Shown here piece after piece: positions 22,971-30,941 of a stretch of 64,000 bases of DNA; the first letter of the stretch is position 1; every line of letters starts with the position of its first letter. The notes beneath the pieces are model-generated. The model was given only the letters and a program-made list of their open reading frames with translations, was not told the origin of the DNA and did no database searches. Origin of the DNA: Myxococcota bacterium (GTDB lineage Bacteria; Myxococcota_A; Bradymonadia; UBA7976; UBA1532). The translations under genes were made by a program, and so were the position numbers. The DNA is taken from contig CAUJDF010000029.1 in the NCBI GenBank assembly GCA_963169045.1, positions 62,001 to 126,000 on the forward strand, in the 5' to 3' direction.

Positions 22971-24709
22971 CGACGTTCCGCGTCTGGGCGCCGAAGGCGA
23001 AGCGGATGGAGGTCGAGGTCGCCGGGGCGCGCCTCGCGATGCAGCGCGACGACGGCGGCTGGTGGACGGCGGAGGCGGCGCAGGTCCACCACGGCGTCGA
23101 CTACGCGTATGCCATCGACGGCGCGCAGAAGGCGCTGCCCGATCCGCGCGCGCCGTGGCTGCCGTACGGCGTTGACGGCCCTTCGCGCGTCATCGATCAC
23201 GACTACTTTCCGTGGAGCGATCTCGACTGGCAGCCCCCGCCGCTCTCGTCGGCGGTCGTCTACGAGATGCACGTGGGCACGTTCACGCCCGAGGGCACGT
23301 TCTCGTCGGCCATCGAGCGCCTCGATCACCTGGTCGAGCTCGGCGTGACCCACGTCGAGCTGCTGCCGGTCAACAGCTTCCCCGGACGCCACGGCTGGGG
23401 CTACGACGGCGTCGGGTTGTACGCGCCGCACGGGCCGTACGGCGGCCCCGAGGGCCTCAAGGGCCTGATCGACGCCGCCCACGCCCGCAACCTGGCCGTG
23501 ATCATCGACGTGGTCTACAACCACCTCGGCCCGCACGGGAACCACCTCGCCCGGTTCGGTCCCTACTTCACCGACCGCTATCACACCCCGTGGGGACCGG
23601 CGGTGAACCTCGACGGCGCCGGCTCGGACGAGGTGCGTCGGTTCCTCATCGACAACGCGCTGATGTGGCTGCGCGACTACCACGCGGACGCGCTGCGGCT
23701 CGACGCGGTGCATGCGTTCTTCGACCGGTCCGCGACGCACTTCCTCGAGGCCCTCGCGCGGGCGGTCGACGGCCTCGAGGCGCACGTCGGGCGGCACATG
23801 GCGCTCATCGCCGAGAGCGCGCTCAACGACCCGCGCGTGGTGCGGCCGTACGAGGCCGGCGGGCTGGGCGTCGACGCGCAGTGGAGCGACGACTTCCATC
23901 ACGCCCTGCACGCGGTCCTGACCGGGGAGACGTCCGGTTACTACGAGGACTTCGGGCGCGTCGAGCACCTGGCGCGCGCCCTCGAGCACGCGTTCGTGTA
24001 CGAGGGCGACTACTCGCCGTCGTTCGGGCGGCGGCACGGCGCGCCGACCACTGGCCTGTCGGGCCACCGCTTCCTCGGGTACCTGCAGACGCACGATCAG
24101 GTGGGCAATCGCGCGCGCGGCGAGCGCCTGTCGCAGCTCGTCGACGTGCCGCGCCTGAAGGTCGGCGCGGCGCTCGTGCTGACGTCGCCGTTCGTGCCGA
24201 TGCTCTTCCAGGGCGAGGAGTGGGGTGCCGGCACACCGTGGCAGTACTTCACCGACCACCCCGACGCGCAGCTCGCCGAGGCCGTGCGCCAGGGGCGGCG
24301 GCGGGAGTTCGCGGCGTTCGGCTGGAAGCCGGAGGACGTGCCCGACCCGCAGGACCCGGCCACCTTCCGGCGTTCGCAGCTCAACTGGTCCGAGCTCGGC
24401 CAGGAGCCGCACCGCGCGTTGTTCGAGTGGCACCGCGAGTTGATCGCGCTGCGCCGGCGAATGCCCTCGCTGGCCGACGGCCGGCTCGACCGGGTGCGCG
24501 TGCGCTTCGACGAGGCGCAGCGCTGGCTGGTCGTCGAGCGCGGCCCCGTCACCGTCGTGTGCAATCTCGGCGAGGCGCCGTGCGCCGTCCCCGTCGGCGC
24601 CGGCCGCCCGCAGATCCTGCATCTCGCGAGCGATCGCGACCTGCGACCCGTCGGCGACGCGATCCAGATGCCGCGCACGTCGATCGCCGTCCTCGGCCCC
24701 CCCGTTTGA
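22967..24709 (+). CDS. treZ: Maltooligosyltrehalose trehalohydrolase TreZ
   Basis: A 580-residue GH13_10 enzyme. The N-terminal E-set/CBM48 ([19 protein letters not shown]) is followed by the barrel with DVVYNHLGPHGN, DALRLDAVHAF (nucleophile Asp), IAESALND (acid Glu) and LQTHDQVGNRARG. It hydrolyses the alpha-1,4 bond next to the terminal trehalosyl unit and releases trehalose. The ATG overlaps the treY stop (ATGA). With GlgX and TreY it makes trehalose, a compatible solute, from glycogen. Confidence 0.95.
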   Translation: MTTFRVWAPKAKRMEVEVAGARLAMQRDDGGWWTAEAAQVHHGVDYAYAIDGAQKALPDPRAPWLPYGVDGPSRVIDHDYFPWSDLDWQPPPLSSAVVYEMHVGTFTPEGTFSSAIERLDHLVELGVTHVELLPVNSFPGRHGWGYDGVGLYAPHGPYGGPEGLKGLIDAAHARNLAVIIDVVYNHLGPHGNHLARFGPYFTDRYHTPWGPAVNLDGAGSDEVRRFLIDNALMWLRDYHADALRLDAVHAFFDRSATHFLEALARAVDGLEAHVGRHMALIAESALNDPRVVRPYEAGGLGVDAQWSDDFHHALHAVLTGETSGYYEDFGRVEHLARALEHAFVYEGDYSPSFGRRHGAPTTGLSGHRFLGYLQTHDQVGNRARGERLSQLVDVPRLKVGAALVLTSPFVPMLFQGEEWGAGTPWQYFTDHPDAQLAEAVRQGRRREFAAFGWKPEDVPDPQDPATFRRSQLNWSELGQEPHRALFEWHRELIALRRRMPSLADGRLDRVRVRFDEAQRWLVVERGPVTVVCNLGEAPCAVPVGAGRPQILHLASDRDLRPVGDAIQMPRTSIAVLGPPV

Positions 24710-24820
24710 GGCAGGCCGAAAAGATCCGGCGTTGTTCCCGGTAGACCGAAAGTGGTATCGGAGGGCCGCCCCGCCCCGAGGGGAGGGCGGGACACTCTCG
24801 CGACGATAAGGGGAGACACG

Positions 24821-26266
24821 ATGAAGTGGCTGGGAGTGCTCACCATCGCCGGCGCGCTGTGCGCCGGCTGCGAGCCGTCGGAGGACCAGCTCGACGGCGG
24901 TGCGGGCCAGGGCGGCAACACGGACGGCGGCGTCGGCGGTGAAGGCGGGGCCGGTGGCGCCGGCGGTGAGGGCGGTGCCGGTGGCGCGGGCGGCGAAGGT
25001 GGCGCAGGTGGTGCCGGTGGCGTCGGTGGGGCTGGCGGCGTCGGCGGGGCTGGTGGCGCGGGCGGTGCGGGTGGTGCCGGTGGTGCCGGTGGTGCCGGTG
25101 GCATGGGCGGCGCCGGCGGGGGCGGCGGCGCGGGCGGCGCGGGCGGCGCCGGTGGCCCGCTGACGTGCACGACCGGCGAGCTCTTCGCGGGCAACCCGCT
25201 CCACGACGACCCCATGCTGCGGCCCGAGAGCGGCAGCCCGCTGCGCTCCGATCCCCCGCTGCACTACCGCACGCTGCTGTTCGACGGCGACACCCTGTAC
25301 ACGCACGTCGGCCAGGAGGTCTGGTACGTCGACCTCGCCGAGGCCAACCCGGTGCAGCGCCGCCTCGTGGGGCAGGAGATCCGCGACCGCACCGCCGACT
25401 TCAAGGACGGGCCCTGCGCAGACGCGCGCCTCGGCAACACCCACGGTCTGGCGCTGCTGCCCGACCACAGCCTCGTCGTGGCGGACTTCAACGCCAACGC
25501 GCTCGTGCACGTCACCGATCCGCGCGGCCCGAACTGCGCGATGAACTACCTCGCCGGCACCCACGAGGACATCGAGGGGCTGGGCGGCGAGGTGCCCAAC
25601 CAGGGCGACGTCGACGGTCCGGGCCTGCAGGCGCAGTTCGCGGGCGTGAAGTGGGTCACCGCGGCGCCCGACGGCACGGTCTACTTCGTCGACGAGGGCA
25701 ACGGGAAGATCAAGAAGATCAGCATCGGCGGCGACAACCCCGTCTCCACCGTCGCTCGCATCGGACCGGCCACGGGTGGTTCCGAGGGCGCCCAGGTCGT
25801 GTCGATGATCTGGCACGAGGGCAAGCTCTACACGGCGATCACCGGTGGCGACTCGTTCATCCACGAGTGGGATCCGGCGACGGGCGAGGCCCGCCAGATC
25901 ATCGGCGGCCGCGGCGACGTCTTCGACCCGGACCTGCTCGACTCGTCGTCGTCGGCGGAGCCGCAGGCGCTCGTCGCGGTGGGCGGCGAGCTGCTCGTCG
26001 GCAGCCTCCGCGGCGTGCTCTGGGCGGTGAACATCGCGGACGGCAGCGTGCGCCGCGTGGCGGGCAGCGGCCTGCGCGCCTTCGACTTCCCGCCCGCCGA
26101 CTACGATCCGAGCGTGCCCCACCCGGTCGCCGAGCTCCACCTGCCGTCCCTCAGCCAGGCGGCCACCCAGAGCACCGGCATCTTCCTCGGGTTCCGGCAG
26201 GGCCATGTGTATTGGGCCGCCCGCGCCCCCGGCGACACCTATGTGATGGACATCAGCTGCGAGTGA
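24821..26266 (+). CDS. Lipoprotein with Gly-rich repeat linker and beta-propeller-like domain
   Basis: A 481-residue protein. It has a signal peptide with lipobox ALCAGC, an acidic patch, then residues of about 27-112 made almost only of GGAGG units with occasional V, E and M. The C-terminal part has NHL/SMP-30-like strands (NTHGLALLPDHSLVVADFNA, WVTAAPDGTVYFVDEGNGKI, LVAVGGELLVGSLRGVLWAV) suggesting a beta-propeller. GGAGG-linker lipoproteins are abundant in Myxococcota. The start has GGGGAGA upstream of ATG. The 3' end overlaps the convergent methyltransferase gene by 14 bp. Confidence 0.75.
   Translation: MKWLGVLTIAGALCAGCEPSEDQLDGGAGQGGNTDGGVGGEGGAGGAGGEGGAGGAGGEGGAGGAGGVGGAGGVGGAGGAGGAGGAGGAGGAGGMGGAGGGGGAGGAGGAGGPLTCTTGELFAGNPLHDDPMLRPESGSPLRSDPPLHYRTLLFDGDTLYTHVGQEVWYVDLAEANPVQRRLVGQEIRDRTADFKDGPCADARLGNTHGLALLPDHSLVVADFNANALVHVTDPRGPNCAMNYLAGTHEDIEGLGGEVPNQGDVDGPGLQAQFAGVKWVTAAPDGTVYFVDEGNGKIKKISIGGDNPVSTVARIGPATGGSEGAQVVSMIWHEGKLYTAITGGDSFIHEWDPATGEARQIIGGRGDVFDPDLLDSSSSAEPQALVAVGGELLVGSLRGVLWAVNIADGSVRRVAGSGLRAFDFPPADYDPSVPHPVAELHLPSLSQAATQSTGIFLGFRQGHVYWAARAPGDTYVMDISCE
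24896..25162 (+). repeat. GGTGCCGGTGGC-type minisatellite encoding the Gly-rich linker
   Basis: The stretch is built of imperfect 9- and 12-base units such as GGTGCCGGTGGC, GGCGGTGCGGGT and GGCGTCGGTGGG, encoding GGAGG. Third-position differences between units mix GGT and GGC. Such tracts are prone to slippage, so the linker length may vary between strains. Confidence 0.8.
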
Positions 26267-26870
26267 CTCGCCGCCGCCGTCGGAGCAGGCAGTAGACGAA
26301 CGCCTGCTCCGATCCCCAGGGCGTGACGTGCGTCTCTTCGATGGCACGCAAGCGCTCGAAACCCTTCCCGAATTCGGCGGTGAGCGCCTCGGCGTCCCAG
26401 CGGACGACCGGCAGGCCGCTGCACTTCTCCGGTCCCCGCGGGCCGAACGTGGCGATCACGACGTGGCCGCCGGGCGCGAGCGCGCGCTCGACCTGCGCGA
26501 CGTAGACGGCGCGATCGGCGGCTTCGGTGAGGAAGTGGAAGACGGCGCGGTCGTGCCACACCGTGCAGGACGGCAGCCCGGCGGTGCGCACGTCGCCGAC
26601 GATCCAGCGCGCGCGGTCGCCGACGCGCGCGCGCGCCAGCTCGAGCGCCCTCGCCGACAGGTCGAGCACGGTGACGTTCCCGTGGCCCCGCGCGAGCAGG
26701 TCGTCGACGAGCGTCGAGGCGCCGCCGCCGACGTCGAGGATGGGGGCGTCGGGCGTGGGCGCAGCGGCCTCGATCAGCTCGAGGGACCGGACGAGGTGCG
26801 GCGCGTACCAGCTGACGGCGTCCGCCGGCTTCTCGGTGTACACGCGCTCCCAGTGTCGGGCTCCGCCCAT
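26253..26870 (-). CDS. Class I SAM-dependent methyltransferase
   Basis: A 205-residue protein. Motif I is ILDVGGGASTLVDDLL; the second strand ends in VTVLDLSARALELARARV (acidic ribose-binding Asp), motif III is WIVGDVRTAGL, and the post-motif strands are FHFLTEAADRAVYVAQVERAL then PGGHVVIATFG. These are typical of methyltransferases acting on small molecules. Substrate is unknown. It lies 12 bp downstream of the CAP-domain gene on the same strand, so the two may be co-transcribed. Confidence 0.85.
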   Translation of the reverse strand: MGGARHWERVYTEKPADAVSWYAPHLVRSLELIEAAAPTPDAPILDVGGGASTLVDDLLARGHGNVTVLDLSARALELARARVGDRARWIVGDVRTAGLPSCTVWHDRAVFHFLTEAADRAVYVAQVERALAPGGHVVIATFGPRGPEKCSGLPVVRWDAEALTAEFGKGFERLRAIEETHVTPWGSEQAFVYCLLRRRRRVTRS

Positions 26871-26882
26871 GGCTGCCGCTCC

Positions 26883-27422
26883 TCAATACACGATCTGCGT
26901 GAGCACGTTGCCGCGCGGGTCGTAGTTGCACGACACGAGCGTCCACTGCTTGCCCTGCCGCGCGCAGCGCACCCGCGCGCAGCCGACCTTCGTCGTCGCG
27001 CGCCAGACGACCTGCGTGTAGTGGCCGGCGCCGTCACCGACGCCCTGGTAGGGTCCGCCGCCGCCGGTGTATTGCGGCTTCTCGGCGCCCCAGAGCGCCA
27101 CGGCGTTGGCCGCCGGGGCGTCGCCCGTCCACGCGGCGAGGTTCTCGCCGTACGGCGAGTCGCCGTGCGTGAGGGTGCACGAGGCGGCGAGCGTGGCGAG
27201 GTGCCTGCGCGCCACCTCCTCGAGGCGGGCGTCCCAGGTCATCGGCCCGACGCCCACCTCGGCGCGCAGCGCGTTGTGGGCATCGACGATCGCCCGCCTG
27301 TCGGCCGCGCTCAGCGCCGCCGCGTCCGCCGGCCGCCGCGTCGCCGCGTCTCGCTTCACGTTCGGCGCGGCGTCGGCGACCGCCACGCCCGTCAGCAGGA
27401 AGAGCAGGACAGCCGCGCGCAT
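26883..27422 (-). CDS. Secreted CAP/SCP (PR-1-like) domain protein
   Basis: A 179-residue protein with a signal peptide (MRAAVLLFLLTGVAVADA) and a complete CAP domain: VDAHNALRAEVGVGPMTW, HGDSPYGENLA, the CAP1-like GHYTQVVWRATTKVGCARV and CAP2-like LVSCNYDPRGN. The Glu and His residues expected at the CAP cavity are present. In bacteria CAP proteins are secreted, of varied or unknown activity. This is the last backbone gene before the accessory region. Confidence 0.88.
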   Translation of the reverse strand: MRAAVLLFLLTGVAVADAAPNVKRDAATRRPADAAALSAADRRAIVDAHNALRAEVGVGPMTWDARLEEVARRHLATLAASCTLTHGDSPYGENLAAWTGDAPAANAVALWGAEKPQYTGGGGPYQGVGDGAGHYTQVVWRATTKVGCARVRCARQGKQWTLVSCNYDPRGNVLTQIVY

Positions 27423-27431
27423 GACGCCTCC

Positions 27432-27460
27432 TCAGACTCAGACGTTGAACCGGAGTCTGA
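27432..27460. repeat. Hairpin/dyad upstream of the CAP gene
   Basis: TCAGACTC (27432-27439) and GAGTCTGA (27453-27460) form a perfect 8-bp inverted repeat with a 13-nt spacer, 10 bp upstream of the CAP start. It has no T-tract. It could be an operator or an unconventional bidirectional terminator between this gene and merTP. Confidence 0.5.
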
Positions 27461-27473
27461 GCGCACTGTGATT

Positions 27474-28121
27474 TCAACGGGTTGCGGTCGGATTCCCCAT
27501 TTTCTCCCCATTCTGGCGCTCGGGCGGCTGGACCCGGCGTGGACTTGGCGCGAGCGTGAACCCCACGGACTCGCCCGCACGCATCACGTCTCCGTCGGAG
27601 ATCGTCATTCCGGTACGCACGGATACAACGGCGGTCTTGTGGTCGTAGTCGACGGTCGCCGAAGCCACCCCGGCGATCTTCATCAACTCCGCTTCGAGCA
27701 ACCCCGTGCAGGCGCGGCAGTGCATCCCGCGGACCTCGTACTGTCGAACCTTTGCCGCGGCGTCGGCAGCGACGACATCATCGGCGAGGATCATGCCGGA
27801 CCAGGACGGGAAGGTCGCGAAGACGAGGACCACGAGGGCGCTCAGCCAGAGCGCGGCCCGGCCGATCCTTCGGAGGCGCGGGTCCGCCTCCACGCACCGC
27901 CCGTCGGCGGTGCAAGCCCGCTGCGGGCGGTAGGCGAAGTAGAAGGCCGCCGCCAACAACACCCCGGTCGTGATCAGCAGCGGCGTCCGGTACGCCTCGA
28001 ACGCAGCGGCCACCCCGCCGGCCGAGGCTCCGAGCCCAACGAGCAGCAGCGGAAGCCAACAACACGCCGAGCTGAGGATCGCGCCCAGGACGGCACCGCC
28101 GGCAAGCACGCCCTTCTTCAC
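27474..28121 (-). CDS. merTP: MerT-MerP fusion: mercuric ion permease plus Hg-binding domain
   Basis: A 215-residue membrane protein. The MerT part has three predicted helices; the first carries the vicinal cysteines in SSACCWLPLLLVGLG, a later loop has RACTADGRC. A C-terminal HMA domain reads YEVRGMHCRACTGLLEAEL, the MerP-type GMxCxxC site. It moves Hg(II) into the cytoplasm. The start is GTG, overlapping the thioredoxin-like gene by 4 bp. The last 14 or so residues (ERQNGEKMGNPTATR) are encoded by the att-like repeat and probably are not conserved. No merA is present in the window. Confidence 0.87.
   Translation of the reverse strand: MKKGVLAGGAVLGAILSSACCWLPLLLVGLGASAGGVAAAFEAYRTPLLITTGVLLAAAFYFAYRPQRACTADGRCVEADPRLRRIGRAALWLSALVVLVFATFPSWSGMILADDVVAADAAAKVRQYEVRGMHCRACTGLLEAELMKIAGVASATVDYDHKTAVVSVRTGMTISDGDVMRAGESVGFTLAPSPRRVQPPERQNGEKMGNPTATR
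27494..27512. repeat. Left candidate attachment repeat
   Basis: Reads TCCCCATTTTCTCCCCATT and matches 57969-57988 with a single-base length difference; flanking bases (GG before, CTGG/GTGG after) extend the similarity. Each copy contains the half-units CCCCATT twice. It lies inside the 3' end of merTP, which therefore reads through the repeat. Confidence 0.55.
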
Positions 28122-28444
28122 GCCGGCCTCGTCCCCGCCGCTCGGTCCACAGCCGAGAGGATGTCGGCGACCGACGGCGCGCCTCGGAGTCCTTGGTCGC
28201 TGAGGTAGACCCGACAGCAGTCGTCGGATGTGCCGCCTCCATGTCCGGTGACCTCCTCGCCGTTCACGAAGATGGTGGGCGACCCGTAGCCGGTCGCGTG
28301 ATCCGGCAGGGCGTCGATGCCGATCCGCCACTCCTTCCATTCGACCGGCAGCCCGGCCGCACGCAGCGCCTCGCGAAGGGCTTCTCGTGCGGCGTTGACG
28401 TTGGGACAGTCCTTGTCCCAGGTCAGCTCGATCTCGATGTTCAT
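28118..28444 (-). CDS. Thioredoxin-fold small protein of the mer operon
   Basis: A 108-residue protein with LTWDKDCPNVNAAREALREA, a single-Cys N-terminal site (DCPN), and YGSPTIFVNGEEV, the cis-Pro segment of thioredoxin folds, then DDCCRVYLSDQGLRGAPS. Similar small proteins occur beside mercury or arsenic genes. It lies between merR and merTP with 4-bp overlaps on both sides. A thiol-relay or Hg-binding role is inferred from position and the three cysteines, not shown. Confidence 0.72.
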   Translation of the reverse strand: MNIEIELTWDKDCPNVNAAREALREALRAAGLPVEWKEWRIGIDALPDHATGYGSPTIFVNGEEVTGHGGGTSDDCCRVYLSDQGLRGAPSVADILSAVDRAAGTRPA

Positions 28445-28848
28445 CGTGGTTCTCCTTCGAGCGCACGTAGGATGGGGCATTCGTCGGTCGCCCGCTCCGC
28501 CTGACACGCCTCCACCAATCCCCTGAGGGCGCGCTTGAGACTGAGAAGATCCGCGATGCGCGCTTCGACCTCGGCGATCTTGGCCTCCGCGCTTTCCCGC
28601 ACCGCGCCGCAGGCCTCTTCGGGCTGCACGCGCAGGTCGAGAAGCTCCCGGATCTCCCTGAGTGAGAAGCCCAGGTCCTTGGCGCGCCGTATGAAGGTGA
28701 GTCGACGAACCGCGGTCGACGGATACTGCCGATAGCCAGATGGGCGCCGTGGCGGTTCGGGGAGCAGCCCCTTGCGCTCGTAATAGCGGATCGTCTCGAC
28801 TCCGACTCCCGCCGCCTTGGCCACCTGCCCGATCGTCATCGACTCCAC
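28441..28848 (-). CDS. merR: Mercury-responsive regulator MerR
   Basis: A 135-residue MerR-family activator. The winged HTH is MTIGQVAKAAGVGVETIRYYERKG, with RRPSGYRQYP following. Cys80, Cys115 and Cys124 (EEACGAV, LVEACQAE, TDECPIL) have the same spacing (35 and 9) as the three Hg-binding cysteines of transposon MerR, so it should sense Hg(II). It is the first gene of the merR-thioredoxin-like-merTP operon, so it autoregulates from the promoter just upstream. The second Met (codon 4) is an alternative start. Confidence 0.92.
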   Translation of the reverse strand: MESMTIGQVAKAAGVGVETIRYYERKGLLPEPPRRPSGYRQYPSTAVRRLTFIRRAKDLGFSLREIRELLDLRVQPEEACGAVRESAEAKIAEVEARIADLLSLKRALRGLVEACQAERATDECPILRALEGEPR

Positions 28849-28867
28849 CGCTGGACCTCCACGCGAA

Positions 28868-28898
28868 GAATACGGTCCGTACCAAGGTACGGAGTCAA
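28868..28898 (-). promoter_or_regulatory. mer operator/promoter
   Basis: On the minus strand TTGACT (28898-28893) is followed by the dyad CCGTAC-CTTG-GTACGG (28892-28877) and GTATTC (28873-28868), giving a 19-bp spacer (20 bp if TATTCT is used). Both the over-long spacer and the dyad are nearly identical to transposon mer operators, where MerR untwists the DNA. It sits 20 bp upstream of merR. Confidence 0.9.
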
Positions 28899-29004
28899 GG
28901 GCGCACTTCGCGGTCGGGGACCTTGGAGTCAGTCGAGGCGAGGGCCGGCCGGACTCATAGCTGGCGACCGCTCGACGGCCACTCGGCGGCTCGGCACTCC
29001 GCCG

Positions 29005-29058
29005 GTTTCCTTTTTGCCCCGCCTTTCCTCGCTGGGAAAGGTGGCGTATAAAGGAAAC
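29005..29058. promoter_or_regulatory. Concentric inverted repeat upstream of the AbiEi-like gene
   Basis: GTTTCCTTT (29005-29013) pairs with AAAGGAAAC (29050-29058), and inside it CCTTTCC (29022-29028) pairs with GGAAAGG (29035-29041). Both repeats share the centre 29031.5, and half of the intervening bases also match. The dyad ends directly at the ATG, so it must overlap the promoter or ribosome-binding region. AbiEi antitoxins repress their own operons by binding inverted repeats, which fits this element. Confidence 0.75.
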
Positions 29059-30096
29059 ATGCCGTCCGTGGAGTCCACCGCAACCCGTGAAATCCCCCAG
29101 CTCCTCCAGGGCTGGCTAAGTGCCCCGGTCGAGATCGTCGCGGAGACGGAGGGCGTCCGCGTGGACCTCGCGGTTCGGGGGCGGGGGCTGACCATCCTGG
29201 CCGAGGTCAAGCGCGCTGACGACGTGGCGCTGGTCGAGCAGGCGGCCCATGACCTCGAAGCCTGTACGAAGGGGCGGACCGACGCAATCGGCGTCCTCGT
29301 CGTCCCCTACATGGGGCCGAAGGCCAGAGAGTACGCCCGTGGTCGTGACCTCTCGTGGTTCGACCTCTCCGGCAACGCCGACATCCGCGGGCCGGGGCTT
29401 CGTATCCTCATCGACGGGAAGCCGAATCGCTTCGCCTCGCCCGGCCGACCGAGCACGGCCTTCTCGGACAAGGCGGCGCGCCTCAGCCGGGTGATGCTCG
29501 CCGAGCCCGAGCGGTGGTGGCGGCAGCACGAGCTGGTCGAGGAGACCGGCCTCAGCGCCGGCTACGTGAGCAAGGTCGTCTCTCGTCTTCGCGAGGACGG
29601 CCTCGTGGACGACGACCAGGCGGATGGTTCACTGCGTCCGCTCTCACCCGAACTCCTCCTCGACGCCTGGGCACAGGTCTACGACTTCCGCCGGCACGAC
29701 ATCACTCGGTATCACGCGGTCGGACGCACAGGCCCCGCCGTCGCAGAGGCGCTGGCCGAGCGCCTCGCCGAGCAAGGCGAGCTTCGTTGGGCCGCAACGG
29801 GGCTCACCGCGGCCTGGAGGATGGGGGGGTTCGCCGACCACCGGCTGGTGACCTTCTACGTGTCGATGCCGCTGACCGACCTCGATCCTCTGGGCCTTCG
29901 TCCCGTCGAGCGGGGCGAGAACGTCTGGCTGGTCGTCCCGCGGGACGAAGGCGTGTTCTACAAAGCAGAGGACACCTCGGGCCTTCGGTGCGTCCATCCC
30001 GTGCAGGTCTACCTCGACCTGCTCGGGCACCCCGAGCGGGCAAGCGAGGCCGCGCAGAACATTCGGGAGCACCATCTGCCCTGGAGCCGCGGATGA
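29059..30096 (+). CDS. AbiEi-like type IV antitoxin with nuclease-like N-terminus and winged helix
   Basis: A 345-residue protein. Residues about 25-110 show a PD-(D/E)XK-like pattern: VDLAVRGRG, then ILAEVKRADD (D...E-x-K), then a helix and strand, and LSWFDLSGNADI. A winged helix follows at about 150-190 (HELVEETGLSAGYVSKVVSRL). The C-terminal domain is of AbiEi type (DITRYHAVGRTGPAVAEAL). It overlaps the nucleotidyltransferase toxin gene by ATGA, antitoxin first, as in AbiE systems. ATG 29059 is used; GGAAAC precedes it only weakly. A catalytic role of the N-terminal fold is not shown. Confidence 0.78.
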   Translation: MPSVESTATREIPQLLQGWLSAPVEIVAETEGVRVDLAVRGRGLTILAEVKRADDVALVEQAAHDLEACTKGRTDAIGVLVVPYMGPKAREYARGRDLSWFDLSGNADIRGPGLRILIDGKPNRFASPGRPSTAFSDKAARLSRVMLAEPERWWRQHELVEETGLSAGYVSKVVSRLREDGLVDDDQADGSLRPLSPELLLDAWAQVYDFRRHDITRYHAVGRTGPAVAEALAERLAEQGELRWAATGLTAAWRMGGFADHRLVTFYVSMPLTDLDPLGLRPVERGENVWLVVPRDEGVFYKAEDTSGLRCVHPVQVYLDLLGHPERASEAAQNIREHHLPWSRG

Positions 30097-30929
30097 CAAA
30101 GCCCACCACCGCCGCAGGCTACGACATGGGGCTGGCCGGGGACGCCCGGCGGGTCTGCCTGTACGTCGCGACCATCCTCGGCGACCTCGCCGACGACCTC
30201 GTGGTCGTGGGCGGCCTCGTGCCGTACCTCGTCATCGACCAGGGGACGGCGACTGAACCGCACGTCGGGACCCGCGATCTGGATCTGGGCCTCTCGCTCG
30301 CCGTCCTCGACGACGAGCGGTATCGAGAGATCAGCAGTCGCCTGCGCGACCGTGGCTTCGAGCCTGGAACGAAGGACGAAGGGAAGATCACGAGGCAGAC
30401 GTGGGGTCTTCCCGGCACCCGGATCACCATCGACTTCCTGATCCCTCGCTCCGCAGGCGGTCCAGCGCCGGGGCGCCTCCAGAACCTGGAGGGAGACTTC
30501 GCCGCCATCGTGACCCCGGCATTGCCGTTGGCCTTCGAGGACTTCGAGCAGGTGGTCATCGACGACGTGACCCCGCCCGGCGAGCGGGCGAAGCGGACCG
30601 TTAGGGTCTGTGGTCCTGCGGCGTTCGTCGTGATGAAGGCCCACGCCCTGCGGTTGCGCGGCGAGAACAAGGACGCCTACGACCTCGTGTACCTGTTGAA
30701 GCACTACGACGACGGGACCACCGCGGTCGTGGCCGAACGGCTGCGTGGCCTGGCCACCTCCGACGAGGTGGAGCAGGCCGTGGCCATCCTCGACGAGGAC
30801 TTCGCGAGCCCCGACCATCTCGGCGCGACGCGGTGTGCCGAGTTCCTCACCGGACGCCGGGATGCCGCCGTGCAGGCGGACGCCTTCGGCTACGTGCAGG
30901 AGTTCCTGCGGCGCGTTCGACGACCATGA
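30093..30929 (+). CDS. AbiEii-like nucleotidyltransferase toxin
   Basis: A 278-residue protein of the nucleotidyltransferase AbiEii/AbiGii family: VVVGGLVPYLVIDQG (GG helix start), then HVGTRDLDLGLSLAV with the DxD metal site, ITIDFLIPRS with the third acidic residue, and KAHALRLRGENKDAYDLVYLL. AbiE toxins stop growth by nucleotide transfer, probably to tRNA, and limit phage. It is translationally coupled to the upstream antitoxin. Its stop lies 13 bp from the convergent integrase stop. Confidence 0.85.
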   Translation: MTKPTTAAGYDMGLAGDARRVCLYVATILGDLADDLVVVGGLVPYLVIDQGTATEPHVGTRDLDLGLSLAVLDDERYREISSRLRDRGFEPGTKDEGKITRQTWGLPGTRITIDFLIPRSAGGPAPGRLQNLEGDFAAIVTPALPLAFEDFEQVVIDDVTPPGERAKRTVRVCGPAAFVVMKAHALRLRGENKDAYDLVYLLKHYDDGTTAVVAERLRGLATSDEVEQAVAILDEDFASPDHLGATRCAEFLTGRRDAAVQADAFGYVQEFLRRVRRP

Positions 30930-30941
30930 AGACGCGCCGGG

